6,500 nucleotides of DNA from Dehalococcoidia bacterium (GTDB taxonomy: Bacteria; Chloroflexota; Dehalococcoidia; Dehalococcoidales; G020351185), in assembly GCA_030635945.1 (NCBI GenBank), contig DAOVXW010000036.1:1-6500 (forward strand). The letters are read 5' to 3'. The notes beneath the pieces are model-generated. The model made no database searches. It had not been told where the DNA came from and saw nothing but the letters and a program-made list of their open reading frames with translations. The position numbers and the translations under genes were made by a program. Below are positions 1 through 5,032 of the stretch, one piece after another. Numbering within the stretch: position 1 is the stretch's first letter; each line of letters begins with the position of its first letter.

Positions 1-8
1 CTGCATTT

Positions 9-14
9 CTCCTT
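9..14 (-). promoter_or_regulatory. ribosome binding site of a gene starting at the window edge
   Basis: AAGGAG at 14-9 follows the stop of the AbrB-like gene by 12 bp. An ATG lies at 6-4, only 2 nt away, which is short, so the true start may lie outside the window. This suggests that the AbrB-like gene is the first gene of an operon whose next member cannot be identified here. Confidence 0.4.
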
Positions 15-26
15 TTATATGATTTT

Positions 27-317
27 CTATTCAAGTATCCCCTTCATCATGGGACCCAGCATACCCTTTACCGATTTGGTGAAGTCATCGGCTTTTACCA
101 GTGATATACAACATACCTTGCCTTCGGACTCGCAACTGATAATGGCAAGTTTATCGCCGGCTTTTATGTCAGCCTTGCCCCTTAACTCTTTGGGAAGAAC
201 AATCTGCCCTCGGCTGTCAACGGTTGCAATTGCACAAATCTGGCAACACCCTGTGTTTACAGCCGTTTGTTTGTTAACACCTGGGGTATCATCTTTTTTC
301 TCACTGTCTCTACCCAT
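27..317 (-). CDS. cysteine-rich AbrB/SpoVT-type DNA-binding protein
   Basis: This 96-residue protein carries an AbrB/MazE/SpoVT swapped-hairpin domain at about 31-75. The core V-D-x-R-G-Q-I-V-L-P-K-E-L-R is followed by A-x-I-K-A-G-D-K-L, the standard signature. Such proteins bind DNA as dimers, usually as transition-state regulators or antitoxins. A charged, probably disordered N-terminus (1-20) precedes a cysteine group, Cys24, Cys25 and Cys28 (CCxxC); Cys62 and the pair Cys69-Cys70 lie within the domain. Six cysteines in 96 residues suggest metal, thiol or redox sensing, which is inference. A hydrophobic/Met-rich tail (GMLGPMMKGI) ends the protein. AAGGAG (330-325) lies 7 nt before ATG 317, and a good promoter lies upstream, so it is a transcription unit separate from the pur-pnc genes. 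No toxin partner is visible upstream; a downstream gene appears to start at the window edge. Confidence 0.85.
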   Translation of the reverse strand: MGRDSEKKDDTPGVNKQTAVNTGCCQICAIATVDSRGQIVLPKELRGKADIKAGDKLAIISCESEGKVCCISLVKADDFTKSVKGMLGPMMKGILE

Positions 318-369
318 TCTAACACTCCTTTAGTAACAGAAAAATCATAAAAATCAGAATATACATAAT

Positions 370-398
370 ATTGTATACATTAAGATAAAGGATGTCAA
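370..398 (-). promoter_or_regulatory. sigma70/sigmaA-type promoter of the AbrB-like gene
   Basis: A perfect -35 TTGACA (398-393), a 17-bp spacer and -10 TACAAT (375-370, five of six matches) lie upstream of the gene at 27-317. Transcription should begin near 363, giving a leader of about 45 nt. The -10 overlaps the 8-bp palindrome TGTATACA (372-379). Two direct repeats cover the region: ATGTATA at 380-374 and 366-360, and ATCCTTT at 413-407 and 393-387. These could be operator half-sites, possibly for the gene's own product, but that is inference. Confidence 0.7.
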
Positions 399-454
399 CT
401 TAAAAGAAAGGATAATAGCGGTTGGTCAGGGTTCTATGTGATAGAAAAGAGTAC

Positions 455-475
455 AAAAACAGCTAATATTGCTGT
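455..475 (-). terminator. weak candidate intrinsic terminator after pncB
   Basis: About 40 bp after the pncB stop, ACAGC (475-471) and GCTGT (463-459) can form a 5-bp stem with a 7-nt loop, followed directly by TTTT (458-455). Position and T-run fit an intrinsic terminator for the pur-pnc operon, but the stem is short, so termination may be partial. The rest of the AT-rich gap up to the downstream promoter holds no open reading frame I can support. Confidence 0.35.
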
Positions 476-517
476 AATGCTCTATAAAACTACTGTTTAA
501 TTAATCATTGTCTCTAA

Positions 518-1510
518 TTAGATTACCCGTTTGAGCCTGGGATTGGCAGTTTTACCAGGGATGCGGCCGCGCTTGGCTACCGGCTTACCTTCAACTTCGT
601 GGATATCGGCGGTGAAGTCTATCGGGGAGGCGCTGGAAATATAGCTGCCGATACCGAAGCCGTCAACAGGTATCTCCTGCTCAATGAACTGCTTTATTCG
701 CTCGACGTTAAAGCCGCCGCTTACGAAAATCTTGACCTTGTTGAAGCCGGCGTTGTCCAGCATTTGTCTAACCCTTTTAACCAGCCCTGCGGTTACGCCG
801 CCCAGTTCGGCGGGGGTGTCAAGGCGGACGCTGTCAAGGCTTTCTCCCAGTGACTTAGCCACATTAACACTCTCTTCGGCTTCATCTATAAAGGTATCGA
901 CAAGGGCTACCCTGGATATGCCCGTTGGCATATGTCTGTCAAAGGCTATGGTCGCCTTAACCGTATCGCCCATTACCAGGATTAAAGCGTGGGGGATTGT
1001 CCCTGAAGGCTCTATGTTTGCCAGTCTGGCACCGGCGATACTGGAACAACCCAGGCAGCCGCCGATGATAGCAGAATAGTCCATTACACCTGCCACCGAG
1101 GGGTGGACATGCCGGGCGCCGAAGCTGGTGACAGGAATGCCGCCGGCGGCATCAACGCATTCTCTGGCGGCAGTTGCCCATCCACTGCAGTGCGCCAGAA
1201 TGCCACAGATGGCCGTCTCATACAATCCATAACTCTGGTAGGGGGCGGTTATGCGCAGCACGACCTCTTTTTTATCTATATGGTCACCTTCTTTAAGAGA
1301 CCATACCTCTCCATTGACACTGGACAAAGCCTTTGACAAAAGAGCCTGCACTTCTTCAATGCCGCACAGCATTCCGGCACGGCTGGAAAATACTTCCATC
1401 GTAGCCACCGGGTTGAGCCCTTCTTTTTTCAGAATCTCAATAGTACGGGCGAAATAGATATCAGCTGTATCTCCTGATAGCAATTCTTTGGAGGGTTTAA
1501 ATTCAGCCAT
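518..1510 (-). CDS. pncB: nicotinate phosphoribosyltransferase
   Basis: It joins nicotinate to PRPP, with ATP, to give nicotinate mononucleotide, the entry to Preiss-Handler NAD synthesis. The 330-residue protein belongs to the shorter NaPRTase branch (many NaPRTases are near 400 residues or more). Visible motifs are GDTADIYFARTIEIL at 13-27, MLCGIEEV near 47-54, SFGARHVHP at 129-137 with candidate active-site histidines, EPSGTIPHALIL at 167-178, FDRHMP near 190-195, SGGFN at 264-268 and FGIGSY at 285-290. The frame stays open upstream to 1594, but ATG 1510 is preferred: AAGGAGG (1526-1520) precedes it by 9 nt, and the extra 28 residues are basic and overlap conserved pncA sequence. Nicotinate as substrate, rather than nicotinamide or quinolinate, is supported by the neighbouring nicotinamidase. 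It is the last gene of the operon and is followed by a 200-bp gap. Confidence 0.92.
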   Translation of the reverse strand: MAEFKPSKELLSGDTADIYFARTIEILKKEGLNPVATMEVFSSRAGMLCGIEEVQALLSKALSSVNGEVWSLKEGDHIDKKEVVLRITAPYQSYGLYETAICGILAHCSGWATAARECVDAAGGIPVTSFGARHVHPSVAGVMDYSAIIGGCLGCSSIAGARLANIEPSGTIPHALILVMGDTVKATIAFDRHMPTGISRVALVDTFIDEAEESVNVAKSLGESLDSVRLDTPAELGGVTAGLVKRVRQMLDNAGFNKVKIFVSGGFNVERIKQFIEQEIPVDGFGIGSYISSASPIDFTADIHEVEGKPVAKRGRIPGKTANPRLKRVI

Positions 1511-2045
1511 TATTCTGAGCCTCCTTGAATTTGGTAAGACTGACGCCGAGAACTTTTTCAATGTGGCCGAGGGCAAATTGCTGGGTCTTTTCATCCAGTG
1601 CGGCTACACAATCAACCGGCACCTCTACGGCGTAGTCACGGTTTCTGGCATCGGCAATGGTGTGCATAACGCAGATATCGGTCAGCACGCCGCAGACGAT
1701 GAGCTTATCCGGCTTGAGTTGCTTCAGCTTTTCCTCAAGATTTGTGTTGAAGAAGGCGCTGTAGCGCTTCTTGGGGATTATCTCGCCCGGGTATCTTACC
1801 AGTTCCGGGATAACTTCGGTTTCGGCACTGCCGGCGATGCAGTGAGGCGGAAACACCTTGAATTCAAGGTCGTCGGGGTCGTGGTTGTCACAGAGAAAAA
1901 ATATCTTTGAACCGCGGGCAAGTTCCTGCTCCAGAAGCTCCTGAATGTTCGGAATTGTGCTTCGGGCTTCCTTGCCGATATAAAGGGGATAGCTTTCTTC
2001 CAGAAAACCGCGCAACATATCTAGTACCAGTACAGCATCCGACAT
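1503..2045 (-). CDS. pncA: nicotinamidase (isochorismatase-like cysteine hydrolase)
   Basis: This 180-residue cytosolic hydrolase probably deamidates nicotinamide to nicotinate. The isochorismatase-superfamily triad is visible: Asp9 in LVLDML, Lys92 (or the adjacent Lys93) before RYSAF, and Cys125 in GVLTDICV. Asp53 and His55 (D-N-H) plus His68 (PPHC) match the D-x-H...H metal site that separates nicotinamidases from other superfamily members. The adjacent pncB, which uses nicotinate, strongly supports this activity. I chose ATG 2045 because AAGGAG (2058-2053) sits 7 nt before it; the in-frame ATG at 2051, two codons upstream, is only 1 nt from that site. The stop codon lies inside the start of pncB (8-bp overlap), which implies translational coupling. 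The main alternative is an isochorismatase-like hydrolase with another amide substrate. Confidence 0.88.
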   Translation of the reverse strand: MSDAVLVLDMLRGFLEESYPLYIGKEARSTIPNIQELLEQELARGSKIFFLCDNHDPDDLEFKVFPPHCIAGSAETEVIPELVRYPGEIIPKKRYSAFFNTNLEEKLKQLKPDKLIVCGVLTDICVMHTIADARNRDYAVEVPVDCVAALDEKTQQFALGHIEKVLGVSLTKFKEAQNNG

Positions 2046-2073
2046 TTTCATTCTCCTTATAGCTATCGGCGTG

Positions 2074-3621
2074 CTAATGCAAAAAATGCCTGACGCCGGT
2101 AAAGACCATGGCTATATTATATTTATCGGCAGCTTTTATGGAATCCTCGTCTCTTATGGAACCGCCTGGCTGGATGATGGCGGTTGCACCGGCCGCCGCC
2201 GTCTGTTCGACAGTATCCGGGAAGGGAAACATAGCATCGGAAGCCATTACGCTGCCCCCCGATTTATCTCCGGCTTTTTTAGCGGCAATCTCGGCGCTTA
2301 CCACGCGGTTGGGCTGCCCGGCTCCCATGCCGACAATCATTTTATCTTTTACCAGTAAAATGGCGTTTGATTTTATGTGTTTAACCGCCCGCCAGGCGAA
2401 GAGCAAATCTTCCAGCTCCTTTGCTGTCGGTTTACGTTTGGTTACAGTCTTGAGTTTTATGTCCTTTTCAGCCAGGGAATCCGAAGCCTGAACCAGAAGG
2501 CCTCCTTTTACCCGACGATAGTCAAGATAACCGGCAGGTGCATTGCCGTAATCCGGCGGCAGCTCGGCAAGTAAAATACGCAGGTTTTTCTTCTTTTTGA
2601 AGATTTCCAGCGCATCGGCATCGTATTCCGGAGCGATGACTATTTCATAAAAAACATTTCTCATTGCTTCGGCCATTTCCCTATTAACCGCCCTGTTGCT
2701 GGCGACGATACCACCGAAGGCGGAAACAGTATCGCCGCTGAAAGCCCGGCGATAGGCTTCGGCGATATCCGGGTGACTGGCCAGTCCACAGGCGTTGGTA
2801 TGCTTGACGATGACTACCGTCGGCTCGGCGAAATCAACAGCGGCGCCCCAGGTGGCATCGGCATCCAGTATGTTGTTGAAGGATAACTCTTTACCCCATA
2901 GCTGCTTTGCCCGGGTTATGCCGCTATCCTGTTTGACAGCGGCAACCCGTTGCTCGGCATAGAAAGCGGCCGGCTGGTGCGGGTTTTCGCCATAGCGCAG
3001 GTCCTGGAGTTTCTTCAGGGCGATTGTCATATCTTCAGGCAAGCCCGTCTCATCCTGCCTGAGGTACTGTGAGATAGCGGTATCGTAACTGGCAACATGC
3101 TGGAAAGCCTTCTGCGCCAACCTTTTTCGTTCATCCAGAGATATCTCGCCGGATTTGAGTTTTTCAAGGATAACGTCATAGTCCGCGGGATCGACAATGA
3201 CTATAACATCGGGGAAGTTTTTGGCAGATGCCCGCAGCATTGTCGGCCCGCCGATGTCTATATTTTCCAGCGCCTCATCCTGGGTTACCCCCTCCCTTGA
3301 CACAGTCTGGACAAATGGATACAGGTTGACCACTACCATGTCAATGGGTTGAATATTATTCTTCTCCAGTTCCTGCATATGCTCGGGCAGGTTGCGTTTC
3401 GCCAGCAATCCGCCGTGGACAGCCGGGTGCAGGGTTTTTACTCTGCCGTTCAGTATTTCGGGGAAGCCGGTGATTTCAGAGACGCTTTTTACCGGCACCC
3501 CGGCATCCGATAACGCTTTTTTGGTGCCGCCGGTGCTGAAGACTTCAAAACTCAGCCGGCTTAATCCCTGGGCAAATTCGGTTACCCCACTTTTATCTGA
3601 AACGCTGATGATAGCTCGCAT
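2074..3621 (-). CDS. purH: bifunctional AICAR formyltransferase / IMP cyclohydrolase
   Basis: PurH carries out the last two steps to IMP: formyl transfer from 10-formyl-THF to AICAR, then ring closure of FAICAR. The 515-residue protein is full length and collinear with the family. The N-terminal MGS-like cyclohydrolase domain has SVSDKSG near 6-12, STGGT at 29-33 and RVKTLHPAVHGG at 60-71. The C-terminal formyltransferase domain begins around 200 (LRYGENPHQ at 208-216) and has the Lys-His pair at 273-274 in KHTNACG that is catalytic in this family. It ends in the typical F-P-F-P-D-T and G-V-R-H-F segments. I chose ATG 3621; an in-frame TTG at 3624 lies only 1 nt from GGAGG (3630-3626), whereas the ATG has a short but workable 4-nt spacer. 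It follows purM by 30 bp and precedes pncA by 28 bp. Confidence 0.97.
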   Translation of the reverse strand: MRAIISVSDKSGVTEFAQGLSRLSFEVFSTGGTKKALSDAGVPVKSVSEITGFPEILNGRVKTLHPAVHGGLLAKRNLPEHMQELEKNNIQPIDMVVVNLYPFVQTVSREGVTQDEALENIDIGGPTMLRASAKNFPDVIVIVDPADYDVILEKLKSGEISLDERKRLAQKAFQHVASYDTAISQYLRQDETGLPEDMTIALKKLQDLRYGENPHQPAAFYAEQRVAAVKQDSGITRAKQLWGKELSFNNILDADATWGAAVDFAEPTVVIVKHTNACGLASHPDIAEAYRRAFSGDTVSAFGGIVASNRAVNREMAEAMRNVFYEIVIAPEYDADALEIFKKKKNLRILLAELPPDYGNAPAGYLDYRRVKGGLLVQASDSLAEKDIKLKTVTKRKPTAKELEDLLFAWRAVKHIKSNAILLVKDKMIVGMGAGQPNRVVSAEIAAKKAGDKSGGSVMASDAMFPFPDTVEQTAAAGATAIIQPGGSIRDEDSIKAADKYNIAMVFTGVRHFLH

Positions 3622-3651
3622 CAATCCTCCGTAATTAATTATGTTACTAGC

Positions 3652-4659
3652 TTACTTTATAACCACGCTTGAATTTCCCGTTTTCTTCGACACTTTGCCG
3701 ATAACCATAGCTTCAGGCAGTTGCTTAATAATCTGCTCAGCTTTATCGGGAGCGCAGATAAGCACCATGCCAATGCCCATATTGAATACGCGGTACATTT
3801 CCTGTGTGCTGATGTTGCCCTTTTCCCGGATTAGATTAAAGATTGGCGGGATAGACCATGATTTGCCGTCGAATATTGCCGCCAAGCCATCGGGTAGAAT
3901 ACGCGGCACGTTTCCGGGCAGCCCGCCGCCGGTAATGTGAGCCATTCCTTTTATAGATGAAAGGAATGGCTTCAACACTTTATAATAGCTGCGGTGGGGT
4001 ACCAGAAGCACCTCGCCGATAGTGCTATCCAGTTCGGGGTAGTATTTGTTTAGTGCCGAAGAGGTATCGCCGAAGACCTTGCGAACCAGCGAATAGCCAT
4101 TGGTATGCAGGCCGCTGGATGGCAGACCGAGGATAATATCGCCGGTTGAGATTGACCTGCCGTCTATAATATTCTCCTTTTCGACGGCGCCGATAATAAA
4201 GCCCGCCAGATCATAATCATCGGCGGCATAAATACCGGGCATTTCGGCGGTTTCGCCACCGATAAGGGCGCAGCCAGCCTCTTGACATGCTGCTGACAAA
4301 CCCTTGACAATAGTGGCTACCCTTTCCGGCACAAGCTTGCCCATGGCTATGTAGTCCAGGAAGAAAAGCGGGGTGGCGCCGCAGGTGAAGATGTCATTGA
4401 TGCAGTGGTTGACAATGTCAATACCCACCGTGTCATACTTGTCCAGAGCTTCGGCTATTTTAATCTTGGTGCCGACTCCGTCGACGCTGGATACCAGTAC
4501 CGGTCGCTTGAATCCCTTAAGCTCAAAGAGGCCGCCGAATAATCCGGGACCGGCCAGCACTTCGGGGCGTAGCGTATCCTTGACATGCTGCTTTATAAGT
4601 GCCTTTACACTGTCGGCGGTATCAAGGTTGACGCCGGCAGTGGCGTATTTATTGTCTAT
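3652..4659 (-). CDS. purM: phosphoribosylformylglycinamidine cyclo-ligase (AIR synthetase), apparent ATA start
   Basis: PurM closes the imidazole ring, converting FGAM and ATP to AIR (step 5 of IMP synthesis), in the cytosol as a dimer. Counting from ATA the protein has 335 residues, close to the 346 I recall for B. subtilis. Visible motifs are KYATAGV near 4-10, DGVGTK at 60-65, ND at 88-89, GGETAEMPG at 134-142 and AHITGGG at 240-246; a late FNMGIGM is also present. The N-terminal stretch K-Y-x-x-A-G-V through V-L-A-G-x-G-x-F-G-G matches known PurM, and the ATA codon falls exactly where B. subtilis PurM has Met1. Starting at GTG 4560 would delete 33 conserved residues. Either ATA is a weak initiation codon, or an ATG was altered by a G-to-A mutation or sequencing error. 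It lies 38 bp after the membrane protein gene and 30 bp before purH. Confidence 0.93.
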   Translation of the reverse strand: MDNKYATAGVNLDTADSVKALIKQHVKDTLRPEVLAGPGLFGGLFELKGFKRPVLVSSVDGVGTKIKIAEALDKYDTVGIDIVNHCINDIFTCGATPLFFLDYIAMGKLVPERVATIVKGLSAACQEAGCALIGGETAEMPGIYAADDYDLAGFIIGAVEKENIIDGRSISTGDIILGLPSSGLHTNGYSLVRKVFGDTSSALNKYYPELDSTIGEVLLVPHRSYYKVLKPFLSSIKGMAHITGGGLPGNVPRILPDGLAAIFDGKSWSIPPIFNLIREKGNISTQEMYRVFNMGIGMVLICAPDKAEQIIKQLPEAMVIGKVSKKTGNSSVVIK

Positions 4660-4666
4660 CTGATTG

Positions 4667-4671
4667 CCTCC
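4667..4671 (-). promoter_or_regulatory. ribosome binding site that places the purM start at an ATA codon
   Basis: GGAGG at 4671-4667 is a near-perfect Shine-Dalgarno sequence. The codon placed 7 nt downstream is ATA (4659-4657), in frame with purM. No ATG, GTG or TTG occurs in that frame between the upstream in-frame stop (just inside the 3' end of the preceding gene) and GTG at 4560-4558. That GTG has no comparable site and lies 33 codons into the conserved protein. Confidence 0.8.
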
Positions 4672-4697
4672 AGGATAGATTAGCCTTATTTTGTAGC

Positions 4698-4910
4698 TTA
4701 TTTATTAAACCACTTGCCCTTGCCGGCGGATACCGCCAGCGGCGCTAACACGATCCACAGACTTATAGTTACTATCATAGCATCGACATAGCTAAGGGTA
4801 GTCGGGATAGCAAGCCTGTCAGCAATTACCCCCCAAAGGAGCATGGTAAACCAGGAACTCAGGAAGAAACCCGGAACGGCTGCACCAAATATTGCGCCAC
4901 AACCCATCAT
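4698..4910 (-). CDS. small two-helix membrane protein of unknown function
   Basis: I do not recognise this 70-residue protein. It has two hydrophobic stretches, about residues 7-31 and 42-62, joined by a short loop containing Asp-Arg and Ser-Tyr-Val-Asp, and ends in a basic tail (KGKWFNK). By the positive-inside rule the C-terminus is probably cytoplasmic, giving a helical hairpin. There is no clear signal peptidase site. It is probably a real gene: an excellent AAGGAGG (4923-4917) lies 6 nt before ATG 4910, a second ATG follows directly (4907), and the frame is hydrophobic throughout. It sits 122 bp after purF and 38 bp before purM, in the same direction, so it is probably co-transcribed with purM. 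A link to purine metabolism is suggested only by position; a transporter subunit, a membrane anchor or an unrelated passenger are all possible. Confidence 0.75.
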   Translation of the reverse strand: MMGCGAIFGAAVPGFFLSSWFTMLLWGVIADRLAIPTTLSYVDAMIVTISLWIVLAPLAVSAGKGKWFNK

Positions 4911-4959
4911 AATGAACCTCCTTCAAATTGGACCTCTGGTTTTTATGACTGGTAAGTTA

Positions 4960-4988
4960 ATAATAACACTTGAAAATAACCGTTGCAA
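4960..4988 (-). promoter_or_regulatory. putative internal promoter ahead of the small membrane protein gene and purM
   Basis: Within the 122-bp gap after purF there is a -35-like TTGCAA (4988-4983), a 17-bp spacer and a -10-like TATTAT (4965-4960). A TGT sits directly before the -10, matching the extended -10 rule (TGn). Transcription would start near 4953, about 43 nt before the ATG at 4910. If active, it would let the membrane protein gene, purM, purH, pncA and pncB be expressed without purF. The -35 matches consensus at only four of six positions; no experimental support is available here. Confidence 0.45.
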
Positions 4989-5001
4989 TCAGATAGGAGG
5001 C

Positions 5002-5027
5002 AATATCAGCTATATGGTTATGATATT
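5002..5027 (-). other. small inverted repeat after purF
   Basis: AATATCA (5027-5021) and TGATATT (5008-5002) form a 7-bp stem around a 12-nt loop, starting six bases after the purF stop. No T-run follows, so it does not look like an intrinsic terminator. It could be an mRNA-stabilising or processing hairpin at the purF 3' end, or chance in AT-rich DNA. Confidence 0.3.
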
Positions 5028-5032
5028 TTAAA

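Noticed and set aside
684..1079. Plus-strand open frame of 131 codons
   Set aside because: Antisense shadow of pncB, rich in Ser, Leu and Pro as expected from the opposite strand of a conserved enzyme gene.
1511..1594. 28-residue N-terminal extension of the pncB frame up to ATG 1594
   Set aside because: It overlaps conserved pncA coding sequence, is basic and unlike the family, and a strong AAGGAGG with correct spacing points to ATG 1510.
1488..1910. Plus-strand open frame of 140 codons
   Set aside because: It lies antisense across pncA and the start of pncB, both clear family members; its sequence resembles no domain I know and it looks like a shadow frame.
2071..2491. Overlapping plus-strand open frames of 95 and 127 codons
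   Set aside because: Both are antisense to the conserved C-terminal half of purH, with no independent coding evidence.
3652..4560. purM starting at GTG 4560 (302 residues)
   Set aside because: It would remove 33 residues that match the conserved PurM N-terminus and has no comparable ribosome binding site.
5002..5027. Intrinsic terminator for purF
   Set aside because: A stem is present but no T-run follows, and downstream genes continue the same pathway.
4843..5031. Plus-strand 62-codon frame crossing the purF-membrane protein gap
   Set aside because: Half of it is antisense to the membrane protein gene and the other half lies over the intergenic promoter and hairpin.
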